Translations under genes and position numbers: made by a program
In this document: piece after piece, positions 29,349-39,458 of the stretch
Position numbering within the stretch: position 1 is the first letter of the stretch
Layout of the letters: the number at the start of each line of letters is the position of its first letter
Notes under the pieces: generated by a model
What the model was told of the DNA's origin: nothing
The model's database searches: none
What the model saw: only the letters and a program-made list of their open reading frames with translations
From: Aphrocallistes beatrix
Taxonomy: Eukaryota; Porifera; Hexactinellida; Sceptrulophora; Aphrocallistidae
Assembly: GCA_963281255.1 (NCBI GenBank)
Contig: OY725490.1
Location: forward strand, 310,001 to 374,000
Length of the DNA: 64,000 nt
Reading direction: 5' to 3'

Positions 29349-30293
29349 ATGGCAGAGAAAATTGATCCGACAGAGTTGATAGAGAATTTCGACTTTGGAA
29401 ACTTCTGTTTTGACGGCGCGACAAATCTACCATGTGACCACTGCAATTTCGAAAAAGTGTCAGGAATCGGGACCGGCAATTTCAGCACTGTCTCCCAATA
29501 CCTGCACAAAGAGACCGGAAGTAGACTGGCGCTCAAAAAGCAGCGCTTCTCCATAGAGGAGCACCCCAAGATGGACCGCGTGATCGGGTTGGAGGAGATA
29601 AAACTGCTTCAGAAGACCAGCGAGTGCAGACACATCGTGAACTTCTACGGAGCCTACATCCACGAGGGACACATCTACATCGGAGAGGAACTAATGCACG
29701 ACAGCATGGACCAGGTCCTCATACGAGCGGCTCGTACCGAAACCTCTCTACCGGAGGGTCTTCTCCGCAAGATCGGACTGTCAGTGTGCCTGGGTCTGAA
29801 GTTTCTCCTGGACATCAACTATATGCACCGGGACATAAAGCCGTCTAACATCCTAATGAACCATCTCGGCGAGTTCAAGCTCTGTGACATGGGAATAGCC
29901 GGGGACTTAGCCAAAGGGGTGGACACTCAGATCGGAAGCAAACTCTACCTCCCCCCGGAGAGACTCACGATAAACCCCTCCGCCTACACCTACACCTCTG
30001 ACATCTGGGCCTTCGGGATGACATTGCTGGAGCTGGCACTCGGGAGACATCCTTACATGAAGGGCCACGTAGCGCCGAGTATCTTCGATATCTACCAGCT
30101 GGCGTCAGGGAACCCTCCTCTCCCCCCGACCTCTCGGTCCATGGAGCTCCAGCAGCTCATCTCTGTCTGTCTGGTCAAGGATCCCAAAGACAGACCTAGC
30201 TATGACGGTTTGTTGAAGACCGAATTCTTGGCCGTGGCGGAAGATAGTTTCGACGTAATGGAATGGTATACTGCCTTCTCTGTTGAGAAGTAG
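29349..30293 (+). CDS. MAP2K-like dual-specificity protein kinase
   Basis: The protein is 314 residues in a single exon, with the kinase domain spanning about residues 35-297. A modified glycine loop IGTGNFSTV occupies 40-48, with Ser46 where the third glycine is usual. The ATP lysine is K63 (ALKK), and a Glu at 82 or 83 (LEEIKLL) lies in helix C. The catalytic loop is HRDIKPSNIL (D162, N167). The metal motif is DMG (180-182) rather than DFG, followed by an IAGDLAKGVDTQ activation loop and PPE (202-204) for APE. HRDIKPSN, CDMGIAG and the YxxDIWAFGMTLLELALGRHP block resemble MAP kinase kinases. The usual MKK activation-loop Ser/Thr pair is not clearly kept. The N-terminal extension is only about 35 residues, with no clear MAPK docking site. 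The gene is clearly GC-richer than the NHL genes. Key catalytic residues are present, so activity is plausible. Confidence 0.92.
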   Translation: MAEKIDPTELIENFDFGNFCFDGATNLPCDHCNFEKVSGIGTGNFSTVSQYLHKETGSRLALKKQRFSIEEHPKMDRVIGLEEIKLLQKTSECRHIVNFYGAYIHEGHIYIGEELMHDSMDQVLIRAARTETSLPEGLLRKIGLSVCLGLKFLLDINYMHRDIKPSNILMNHLGEFKLCDMGIAGDLAKGVDTQIGSKLYLPPERLTINPSAYTYTSDIWAFGMTLLELALGRHPYMKGHVAPSIFDIYQLASGNPPLPPTSRSMELQQLISVCLVKDPKDRPSYDGLLKTEFLAVAEDSFDVMEWYTAFSVEK

Positions 30294-30469
30294 AACTGTT
30301 TGCTGATAGCTCAATTCTTTTATATTAAACTTCCTTGCTTACACTTCAAATGCACTGGGATGCATTCCTGTGCTAGCTTTGGTTGTTGTGCTAGGCGAGT
30401 TTTAAATATTCACTCAGGTTTTGAATTAAGTGTGAATATTGTTTCAATTTCATTCACCACTCTCTGCCT

Positions 30470-30720
30470 CTTGACACCCAATCAGGAAGTGGCATTGACA
30501 CCAGTCTTGTACCAGAAACCACTAACACCTCATCTGAGTGGTGTGGCCTGAGAGTTCATTAGCGATTACTAACATGTGTTCCGATTGGTCGATATTAATT
30601 GCTCGATTAAGCTCCTTATTGCCATTGAATGATCTGAGCAACAAGATGACATGTTAGTTATGCTAATGAACTCTCAGCTGCGGTAATAGCCAATCAGATT
30701 AGGTGTCTGGTACTCTTTGG
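30470..30720. repeat. Fold-back element downstream of the kinase
   Basis: CTGAGAGTTCATTAGCGATT and ACTAACATGT at 30546-30575 face an inverted match at 30649-30677 (ACATGTTAGTTATGCTAATG, AACTCTCAG). The weaker outer pair GACACCCAATCAGG and CCAATCAGATTAGGTGTC suggests the element spans about 250 bp. Confidence 0.7.
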
Positions 30721-31150
30721 TACAAGAATAGTAAGTGTCAATATCCTCACCCATTAATTAATATTTCAAATTTTCACATAATAAAGTCAAATTTTACATC
30801 AAACTCAATTCCTATTCGTTCGTATTCTAATTATAATGATATTCCACATGCTTCGTTCAAACGTTACATAACACAAATTTCTCTGATTTACCCCCTCCAC
30901 CCATATGTTACGCGTTTGACCATCTTGTAGTACACAATGATATATTGTCACACTTTGCTACTCCCTTGGAAGCGTTACGTAGCTTTGAACGGCCCCGTCT
31001 AAGAGTCTCGATGCATTTAAAACTTTTGAATATTTTGTGGGAAATAATTTCTTGACACAATGGATGTAATATCTTCGATTTCTATTCAGTAATGAGATCA
31101 TTATTAATACTCGCATTTCGTATTTCATAAATATTTTGTTCTTTGTTCTC
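30721..31150. other. Intergenic, no gene recognised
   Basis: AT-rich spacer between the kinase 3' hairpin and an R2 arm. No promoter, RNA gene or coding motif could be identified. Confidence 0.4.
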
Positions 31151-31307
31151 AAATTTTGTGATTTTTTGAGTGATATCGATTATAACAGTAAGACAGGCGT
31201 ATTTAGAGATGTTATCTCCCTTATAATTAATCAATATGAACCCAGGCGCCTCCGGTGGACACAAAGTGTCCGCCAGCCGCGCAGCTCAAGCAAGCGAAAG
31301 CGCTTGT
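31151..31307 (-). repeat. Dispersed repeat R2 (single arm)
   Basis: Same orientation and structure as 4795-4961: GATATCGATTATAACAGTAA, GAGATGTTATCTCCCTTATA, GGCGCCTCCGGTGGACACAA, then CAAGCAAGCGAAAGCGCTTG. No opposing arm is seen nearby. Confidence 0.75.
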
Positions 31308-31966
31308 ATGAAGCAAAAGCTAATAGAACTTGATATGTTTCAGAGGTGTGAACAGCCAATAGAATCTCTATTATCTCCATTCCATTCTAATAAATGGTAT
31401 CTAGGGATAGTACCTACTCTAACAGTACGATTAGTTTCAGAGTATTTATATTTTGTGGATATATAAACATAATGTTTTGACAAAAAATCAGAGTTAGCAG
31501 TAAATTTTTTTGTTCAAACTGAATACCTGCTACCTTTGATAGTGACAGCATTGGAAGAGGCAAGGAATTCGGATTATTAAAATAAATTTGCTCCGAGAGC
31601 AAAAAATTTTAAATTATCATTCTTGCAAAAATTATACCTAAAAATAGGTGTTTTTAGTGATTTTTTAAATTTGATCAGTTACAGAGTTATGTGTTTGTCA
31701 AGAGTTAGCACACACTTCTAGTTCCAGTTCTCTTCTAAATATAACCTTCTAGCGATGAGATATTTTTACATTCCCGCTCTCCTACATAAGAATTATATTC
31801 ATTCGTTCCTTAATTTTATTATTTGCAATTTCTGATTTATCCAAAACGTTCCAAACATTTTGAGTTAATTCCAAACGTTTGTGCAAAGGTCAGTTCCTCC
31901 ATTTTGCTTTTAGTTTTACTTCCAAAGACGCGAAAATTCTGATTTCTAAACTTGACTCGTTTCATT

Positions 31967-32131
31967 GGTAATGCGGAAATGGTTCCACTTTTCGAAAAAG
32001 GAAATAGTTCGAATTGCGGATTTAGGAAATAGTTCGACTTTTTATCATTAGGATTAATGGTGGGTTTTTTTCGAACTATTTCCTTTTTTGGAAAGTCGAA
32101 CTATTTCCGGTTTTGGTTCGAACTATTTACC
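31967..32131 (-). mobile_element. MITE, inverted relative of 22572-22743
   Basis: Read on the minus strand it matches 22572-22743 over its whole length (GGTAATGCGGAAATGG at the plus-strand left end, GAACTATTTACC at the right). Flanking octamers do not match. It ends 33 bp before the first GLI coding ATG, so it may lie in the 5' leader or promoter of that gene. Confidence 0.85.
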
Positions 32132-32164
32132 AATGATTTACCTCCGAATTAGTGAGTTCATGAG

Positions 32165-32483
32165 ATGCAGCCACTGCCACTTGGTCCCGAATGTGTCCCC
32201 GTGAAGCCCCCCTGCCACTACGAATCGACACCTATCAATCTCTTCTCCTATCACTATCCGGGCCCCACGCTAATCGCACAGCCAACCATGACTGCCAAAA
32301 CAGAACTCTTTCCTCAGTTCGACTCCACTCACGATTTCTTCGGGGCCAAGTCTTCTCCGTCCGAACTTCTGGTGGCAGCTGTTCCGGAGATGTATGGGCC
32401 GAGCGGTACGCTGCCATCTTTCCGAGTGGGTGCCACTTCTTGTGGGAAGAAACGACCACTTTCCTCCTACTCCATCTCACCAG
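32165..32483 (+). CDS. gli: GLI exon 1 (first recognised coding exon)
   Basis: It begins [19 protein letters not shown] and ends ...SSYSISP plus one base of a split codon; the donor is CAG|GTGAGT. The [12 protein letters not shown] segment aligns with the GLI N-terminal region. The MITE at 31967-32131 ends 33 bp upstream. Confidence 0.85.
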
Positions 32484-35400
32484 GTGAGTAGTACACACGG
32501 ACCATGGACTGAATTAAAACTAGACATACGAATACTTGACAACTCTCCCGCTTTTACTGACATTTAAACCTAAGTTAACTAATTCATTGAAAGATGATGA
32601 ATGAATTATTCAAAATCTCAAACATTAGTGCAGATTCTATGCCCAAAAGTGGTTAAAAGGTTGATGTTATATACCTCTAACACTGCTCAGTCCCTAAGCG
32701 AAATATCAAATATTTTTTCATTGTTTAGTTTCAAATTTTGAGTAATTTATTGATAATTCATGAATTAGTCAATTTGGGTCGACATCGATCTTGGTCAAAC
32801 TTGTTATATGGCATAATCTAATATGGGGCTTTCCTCCATTCTGATATTTAGTGCAAGTTGTGCTCATATCTCGCTGCTAGACCTCGTTGCTAGCTTCACT
32901 CTCTCTAGGTTTTCAGCAGATGAACAGCTCCATTGAATATCTGTGCATCTGATTGTGTTGTATCTCCCTCTTTCTTCCTCCAAGCGATTATTGTGTTATA
33001 GCATACGATATATACTCGATGATAACCAGGGATAATATTAATTTTAACCCCATTTGTCACTTGAAAAAATAATATTTCATGTTTAGGATAGTTTTAGAAG
33101 GGAATAACCACATGAACGATTCAACAAATTGTAGAAGAGAAGAATTCTATCTTTATTGAAAGAGGCTAATACGATATTCAACTGTGATTATAACCAATTC
33201 AGTTATAACGAAATGTGCTGTCATACATTCCAATCACCTTGAAATGTAACTAGGTGTCGATTTAAGGCTACCCTATAACGAGACTATAATTATTACTTAC
33301 AACCACATTCCTATATACTATAATAACTGCCAATCAGAGTATTATACAGCACTCCAGGATTCACTCCTAGTCTCAAACTAATAAATTTTCATTTGCCTAA
33401 ATCTATAAATAGCATTTTAATGTAAATTGGATGATATTCTAAATTTCACGCTCCTAAACACTTTCAGACTTAAAACCATGCCTAAAAGAACGTCTCGCGC
33501 TCATAGACAATCCCTTGATTTTTCCTGACTACCACATTCCTATGTACAACTTGCGTTGTCTAGAGATCGAGCACGCAATGCGGTACACGCCTGAGTCTCT
33601 GACTCGCGTGCTGGGATACTTCACTCCCTCTACAGGATCACCCGGCTCAGTCGGCCACTTGACACCTCGAGGACACTCCTTGAAACGCCCGATGCTCTCC
33701 GCACACCACACCCCCTCCAACCAGTTCCACTCCTCACAGAGACCAATGTCTGCACACGCTGGGAGCACTCAGATCGGACACCACGTGTTCCCTATCTCGC
33801 ATCCTATTGGTCAGTTTGCTCTGTTTAAAGCTGGTTTCTGTTAATTAATCTCGGTTTACTGTTAAGAATTATTTGATTGGTTAACCGAATTGCTTTATTT
33901 TATAAATATTTACACTAATTTCGTTGTTTTTCAACAGAAATTCATGGATATCACTTCTGAGAATTTGATCTGAATTTGTTTACTGTTTATTTACACTCGG
34001 AGAGATTCTAAATTTAATGAGAACAATCATTCGAGATTGTATATATACAAGCGCGCTTCGCTTACTTCCGCTGCGCGGCTTCGGACACTATGTGTCCGCA
34101 GAGTTGCCCTGCGGGCGCCTGGAGTTACTCAATCTAAACTATTTTGGGAATTTGTTTACTTTATATAAATATTGTAAACAAAGGCTAACGAATAATTTTT
34201 CATATGGATCCGAAGATATGATATTTGAAATCTACACCCCTGAAAACCCCATGTCAACCTTTGGAAGCTAGTCTCTAGCCTATATTTGTAATTTGTTTAC
34301 TTTATGTATCTATTGTAACCAAAAGTAAACAATTTAATTATCATATTAGACCTGAAAATATTTTTCAAAAAAAACCAAAAAACCCATTGCGTTTTAATAT
34401 TTAAGATAGAAAAATATATATAATTTTGTTCAGAATTGTAGATTTTCAATACTAATTAACACAAATTCCACATTTCTGATCAAAATATAGTCTCCACTCA
34501 TTTCGCTTGTAATCTCTCTCTAAATTGATTGGTGTTCCACAGGTGCGTACACCTACCACCCCCAGACATTCAACCCATCTCAGTCTCTGTTACACAACAC
34601 AATGGCGCCAAGTGGCACTGCCACTTCGCCCCTCAAAAGACAGATGGACTTCACACCTGAACCACCTGAGTTCCACTCCTACGCCATGCCTCCTCTCATG
34701 GAGTCCAGCCTGGATCCAGGTATCCCATCTGATTGGTTGAGAGGACATTCCTTAATATGAGTGCACCGGATATGGAAATTTCCTTTCTGGCCAGATAACA
34801 TAGGCGTAACTATTTTGATTTTTTCATGGTTAGCTGGGGTGGCGAGATTTGTGAACATATATCAAACTATTGTGGCATGCCACCCCAAGTCAACACAACA
34901 TTTAGGTCTGGGTGGCACGCTACCCCTGCCACCCCTGGAGTTACGCCTATGAAGGAATTATTCGAATCCTGTGGACTCCCTGATATCTTCTGTGGACCAC
35001 TAAGGGGTCCATGGACCCCAGGCTGGGAACCACTGCTTTAATTCTATTTTCCTATCTGACTGGATGACATTAATCATTATGCACAAACGTATTACAGTAG
35101 AACTCGGATAAGGCGTACCCCTTCGGGAAGGAATTATTAGTATGTACTATCCGTAAGCCTATATCCAGGTAGTCTCATCTGATTGGTTGAGAAGGCATTC
35201 CTTAACTCTTAAATGGCGTTAGATATTTGCTAACTCATTTCCGATTAAGTCATTTTGGGCGGGGAAACCTTGGAAGTATGGGGTATTTGCTATAAATAGA
35301 AATGACTCCAGGTAATTTTAATATGGCAAGTAGAGGTGCACCGGATATGGAAATTTTCTATTTGGATGGATAACATTAATCAGTTACGCCTATGAAGGAA

Positions 35401-38400
35401 TTGTTAGTGCGTACTATCCGTAAGTACGTACTAACCGAGTTTATACGACATAGAAATCTGCATCATAGATGGATTTGGTTCAGAGAAATGAGTACGAATA
35501 AACCAGTGCTCTGAGTCTAGATATTTTGAATCTGTTAAAGCAGCGATATCCAACCTTTTTTGGCTGTAGACCCCTATAGCAATTTCCCTATATTCTGTGT
35601 ACCTCCTATTAACAATAATACAAATTTTGAATCCTGTGGACCCTAGGTTGGGAACCACTGTCAAGGTAATAAATCAATTTATGCATTTGTCAATGAACTA
35701 TTTCGTGAAATTCTGAGACATTCGCTTAGAATCCTTAGCTTATTATGCAACTTGTAGTGTTCCTATTACAGAATGATATTTCACAAAACATGATGATTTC
35801 GTTCTATTTTGATTCCAAATCCTATTCTATTTCGAGGATCACCGTATACATTATTGAGTTTGCGAAACAAAATAGAACAAAATAATCTTGTTTTGTGAAA
35901 TATCATTTTGTAATAGGAACTACAAGTTGCATAATATTAGATCAGAGCTTGCTAAGGCTTCTAATCAAGTGTCTCATAATTTCACGCAAGTTAAACATCC
36001 ATGGTTCCTGTTATATAAGTGCCTCAGAATTTCACGCAACAGTACTATCCGGTCATCTCTAATGACAAGTCACATTGACCAATCCATTGCTAGCTTTCTC
36101 TACAGATGACCTGGAAGAGAGTGTATTGTCACTTCAAGGCGAGAAGACTCCCGCCAAGACAAGTGGCATTCTGCCACCTCACAGGTGCCACTGGGGACAC
36201 TGCGAGAAAGAGTTCAGCCTCTTGGACAGCTTGGTCATACACATCAGAACAGAGCACATTCTGCAGGCAAGCAATCTTAATGTCTTCCTCCACATATTAT
36301 AGAGCTATTGTGGTAACTAGGGAAGTAGGATCTGTGATCCTGTATCGACGATCGAACGAGGATCGGCGATCTTATTTTGAATGATCGGAAGGAAGATCTC
36401 TTTTATCCCAATCATTTTTGGAAATTTATATTGTCCTATCTCCTCGTCACCATTAACTAATTCTATTTTCTAAGCTGTTACCAATTTGAGTCTTTTTCCA
36501 GGAATATAAGACTATTATTACCTATTCTGATAGCTTGATTGGTATTTCGAATTTTAGTTCCGATAAAAATTGTGTTAAGTAACAAAAAGTATCAGAAAAA
36601 TGATCGAGAATGGGATAGCGATCTTCTTTTTCACGACCCCAAATTTCCTATCCCTGGCACTATCACTATATCCAATATCTACTACATTATGTCTTACAGT
36701 CTACTCTGCTTAATAGGGTCACATCGGTCAGAGGACATTTTGCCCCGATTAAGCGGAGAACCGAAAATATCTTGTATTAGCATGTGTGAGCTATTCTGGT
36801 CCTACCAAAAGTGGCCCTATTAAGCGGTTGACCCTATTAAACCCTATTAAGCGGAGTCGACTGTTTATAGTTTGAACTAGATATCTGACAATATAAGCCG
36901 AAATGATGTTTTATTCAGTTTTAATGGATCATTTTGTATTCGAACCTGTTTGTAAATATGGGTTTCTGAAATAATTACCTTAATAAACAATAGTAATTGG
37001 ACACATGAGCTATCTGGGCGTTTCTTAGGTCGAGGCAGTGTCTCCCTCAGGATTATTGGAAAGCGAATTCATTTTGCAATTTTTGTGCGGTTTATTCGGG
37101 TAAATTGCTGTTCCGGATTATGCGAACTTGATTCAATACAAATCCTATCTAAAACTGAAATTGGGACCAGGAGGTTAGCTCATAATAAACAAATGTTCAC
37201 AATAAGCCACCCTGACTGTATTTCTGTCTATAAAGCTCTGCCGTGTAGGGAGTGAGCTTAACGCGGGACTTCGTCTGTCGCTGGGAGAACTGCTCGCGAC
37301 AACTGAAACCGTTCAAGGCGCAGTACATGCTGGTCATCCACATCCGGCGACACACCGGAGAGAAACCGCACCACTGCCACTATCGCGGATGCGGCAAGTC
37401 TTACTCCAGACTAGAAAACCTCAAAACGCACATTCGGTCTCACACTGGTCAGTGATTGGTTGCGATTAGGAATTGTTCCCAGGTTTTCTAACATCGAACA
37501 TAACCGAAAATGGATGAATCTTCTTTATCAAATCTCGATACACGCCATAGGCGTCGTAACCCACCCGGTTACCCGGCAATGGCCGGGAGGGAATGCCGGG
37601 TAGTACCCGGTAAAAAGCTTAGTGCTATTATGTACTGGTAATTGGCTGTTACTAATTCCTCATGTAGATCAAGGATTCACGGCCCATTTGGCTGACGGTA
37701 ACGCTGGATCAGCTTAAGATACGGCCCTGGATTATTGTGGCCGGGCAGTCCAAGAGTAGGAAATAAAGTTTACGACGCCTATGATACACGCCTTTTCAAT
37801 TATTTTTTTTGTTAGAAAATCTTTCGAACAAATTCCTACGATTTTTTCGATTAAATGCTAGTCTAAATTAATAATGGAGAGATTGGTTGAAAGAACCATG
37901 GATAACGGAGAGATTGGTTATGATTGAGTTGCATTCAAATGCATTATAAAGGGGCAAGCTGCGTTTGTCAGAATCTTGAAGTTGGCATTTGTCAGAATGG
38001 ATAATTGTAGAATTGCCACATGAGAAAATTCTTCTTTCTTCCCTTTCTCATAGATATCTCACCACAAAATGTTACAAATCAGGCTCACTGTCGTAAAATG
38101 CCACTGCATCAGCCCTTCGGTTCAGAAATGCCCTTTTCACTTTCAATTTCCTAATATTCTGAACAGAAAATGCTGCTTTCCACATTATTATTATATACAA
38201 TGTTGCAAAAGTACATTCTGACAAATGCCAATTCTGCAAAGTCCATCCTGACAAACGCAGCTCGCCCCTTTATAATGCATTTGAATGCAACTCATTCATT
38301 ACCAATCTCTCCGTTATCCATGGTCCATTCAATCCACAGGTGAGAAGCCGTACAAGTGCGAGCACGACGGGTGTGAGAAATTCTTCTCAAACGCGTCGGA

Positions 38401-39259
38401 CCGAGCTAAGCACCAGAACAGGACTCACTCCAACGCGAGGCCTTTCGCCTGCAAGAACCAGGGATGTCAGAAGCGCTACACAGACCCCTCCTCTCTGCGC
38501 AAACACCTCAGAACCTGTCCCCCCACCCTTAAACCGGAAACTGAACCGGAAATGAAACCGAACCTCCTGATCAAGTCTGAGCCTCCTGGTAGCCCGCAGG
38601 GCGCCTACTCGCAACCCTATCACTGCGCTCTCTCCCTTGACAACACGCTGGAATTCCTCCTCCCCGAATCTCCCTTGGAGGGACTGGCTCAGTTTGAGAG
38701 TCCTTTGGTGTCGCCGCACCTCACAGAAGAACAGCTGTTTAAAGCCGCGCGCGCCAACTTCACACCTCTCTCCTCCCACGCGGGGAACAGGAACAAGTCA
38801 ATGGATTCCAATCTCTCCTACCTGACATCAGGGCTGGGCTCCTCTCTCCAATCAGATGGCGCGGTGTCGCTAGTGGCTTCGCCATTTCACACCTTAGCTG
38901 GTCCCTTCTCGCCCTCTCTCTCCGACTACTCAGACCTGATCAGTGAGGCCTCCTACCGCCACGAAGCCATCGGAGTGTCGCTGCCGCCGCTGCAGAGATC
39001 TCGAGCCTCCTCCATCTCCAGCGACACCAGGGACTTCCAGTTCACACCTTCACACGTGCCAGAGTTGCCTAAAATAGCCACACAGCGAGGTGTGAAGGAG
39101 CGCTCCGACCATTCGTGCAGGTATATGCGCGACATAATGCCAAGCAACAACCTCCAAGTGGCCTCTCTTGACGACCACATGCATGCGTTGGTATGTGAAA
39201 ACGAAATATTCGGATTCTCCCATAACGCCGGTATACTGAACGGACTAAAATTAGATTAG
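32165..39259 (+). CDS. gli: GLI-family zinc-finger transcription factor, six exons
   Basis: Exons 32165-32483, 33468-33809 (or from 33507), 34543-34719, 36106-36266, 37249-37447 and 38340-39259 join in one frame to 2118 nt (about 705 residues). Five C2H2-type fingers match the GLI pattern: PFKAQYMLV in finger 2, [10 protein letters not shown] in finger 3, [15 protein letters not shown] in finger 4 and [11 protein letters not shown] in finger 5. This separates it from ZIC and GLIS. GLI proteins are nuclear effectors of Hedgehog-type signalling that bind DNA through fingers 4-5. N-terminal [12 protein letters not shown] resembles the conserved RKRxLSISPLSD stretch. SVGHL, at about residue 167, resembles the SUFU-binding SYGHL motif. 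Finger 5 ends H-x3-C rather than H-x4-H. An AATAAA lies at 39453. An additional upstream exon is possible, because the 5' end was set only by the first ATG after an in-frame stop at 32153. Confidence 0.93.
33468..33809 (+). CDS. gli: GLI exon 2
   Basis: The acceptor CTTTCAG|ACTTAAAACC is in frame with exon 1. A second possible acceptor (CTCATAG|ACAATCCC, exon from 33507) is also in frame and would drop 13 residues. The first part resembles the dispersed block at 28890-29060. The exon encodes [20 protein letters not shown] and the SVGHLTP motif; the donor CTATTG|GTCAGT leaves phase 1. Confidence 0.8.
34048..34345 (+). repeat. R2/GTTTACTTTATG composite repeat in GLI intron 3
   Basis: Same order of parts as 7019-7480: GCGCGCTTCGCTTACTTCCG, GGACACTATGTGTCCGCAGA, then two TTGTTTACTTTATGTA-type units. 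It lies between exons 2 and 3, counting from exon 1. Confidence 0.7.
34543..34719 (+). CDS. gli: GLI exon 3
   Basis: The acceptor TTCCACAG|GTGCG and donor ATCCAG|GTATCC both keep phase 1. The exon encodes [20 protein letters not shown] and ends [10 protein letters not shown]. No known domain. Confidence 0.85.
34960..35660. repeat. hAT-like ends and a TATAAATA repeat in the intron before exon 4
   Basis: GGACCCCAGGCTGGGAACCA (CTG) at about 35013 and CAGCGATATCCAACC...AGGTTGGGAACCACTG at 35541-35660 resemble CAGTGGTTCCCAACC-type hAT ends. No matching octamers flank the second one. Between them lies the 24390-type repeat, with TATAAATA at 35291. Related CGGATAAGG/CTATCCGTAAG words at 35105 and 35415 suggest further degraded pogo-like ends. 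Confidence 0.5.
35741..35936. repeat. Fold-back element in the intron before exon 4
   Basis: TATTATGCAACTTGTAGTGT, then CCTATTACAGAATGATATTT, at the left pairs with AAATATCATTTTGTAATAGG and AACTACAAGTTGCATAATA at the right. Arms are about 85 bp. No coding capacity. Confidence 0.85.
36106..36266 (+). CDS. gli: GLI exon 4, zinc finger 1
   Basis: The acceptor is TTTCTCTACAG. The exon encodes [14 protein letters not shown], then finger 1 (CHWGHC, then HIRTEH), which aligns with GLI finger 1. The only in-frame donor at the expected place is CTGCAG|GCAAGC, a GC donor in phase 0. Confidence 0.88.
36715..36862. repeat. pogo-like terminal fragment in GLI intron 4
   Basis: CTTAATAGGGTCACATCGGT at one side and repeated CCCTATTAAGCGG words ending AAGCGGAGTCGACTGT at the other. 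The final GGAGTCGACTG matches the ends of the pogo-like elements at 46462 and 54049. The boundaries are uncertain. Confidence 0.5.
37249..37447 (+). CDS. gli: GLI exon 5, zinc fingers 2 and 3
   Basis: The acceptor CCGTGTAG|GGAGTG is in phase 0. The exon encodes [20 protein letters not shown] and finger 3 ([19 protein letters not shown]). The donor CACTG|GTCAGT splits the glycine codon of the next TGEKPY linker. Confidence 0.93.
37546..37783 (+). mobile_element. hAT-like MITE with exact 8-bp target duplication, GLI intron 5
   Basis: A 238-bp element with ends CATAGGCGTCGTAA and TTTACGACGCCTATG. ATACACGC stands on both sides (37538-37545 and 37784-37791). The interior has CCGGGTA/TACCCGG pairs. 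An exact octamer duplication implies fairly recent hAT-type insertion. Confidence 0.92.
37894..38325. repeat. Long fold-back element abutting the exon 6 acceptor
   Basis: The left arm reads CCATGGATAACGGAGAGATT ... GCATTCAAATGCATTATAAA; the right arm carries its inverse up to CTCTCCGTTATCCATGG. Inner arms also pair (GGCATTTGTCAGAATGGA with TCTGACAAATGCC). The element ends about 14 bp before the AG of the exon 6 acceptor, so the branch point and most of the pyrimidine tract must lie within its right arm. Confidence 0.88.
38340..39259 (+). CDS. gli: GLI exon 6, zinc fingers 4-5 and C-terminus
   Basis: The acceptor ATCCACAG|GTGAGAAG restores TGEKPYKC. Finger 4 and finger 5 are followed by about 250 residues rich in Ser, Pro and Leu, with [20 protein letters not shown], probably a transactivation or regulatory region. 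It ends [11 protein letters not shown]. This C-terminal part is the source of the copies at 47098 and 54720. Confidence 0.93.
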
Positions 39260-39452
39260 TTCCATTTTGATTTTATATTTGTTTGCATTTTGTCTACAAA
39301 TTTGTTTACAATATTTGTTCGCAAAATTTCTGTAATTTGCGTATTTTATCGAATGATTCTCCCATTAATTGTCGCTAGAAAAAGAACCAAATATAACTAG
39401 TTACTAAAGCAAAGCAAAGGAATGTTATGTATTTTGTTATTTGCAGATAAAT

Positions 39453-39458
39453 AATAAA
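39453..39458 (+). terminator. gli: GLI polyadenylation signal AATAAA
   Basis: AGATAAATAATAAATTACTC, about 194 bp past the GLI stop. The same signal is kept in the GLI-tail copy (48049). Confidence 0.6.

Noticed and set aside
38387..38779. A 130-codon minus-strand open frame across GLI exon 6
   Set aside because: It is a shadow of the GC-rich GLI coding sequence. The plus-strand frame contains the zinc fingers, and the antisense product has no recognisable motif.
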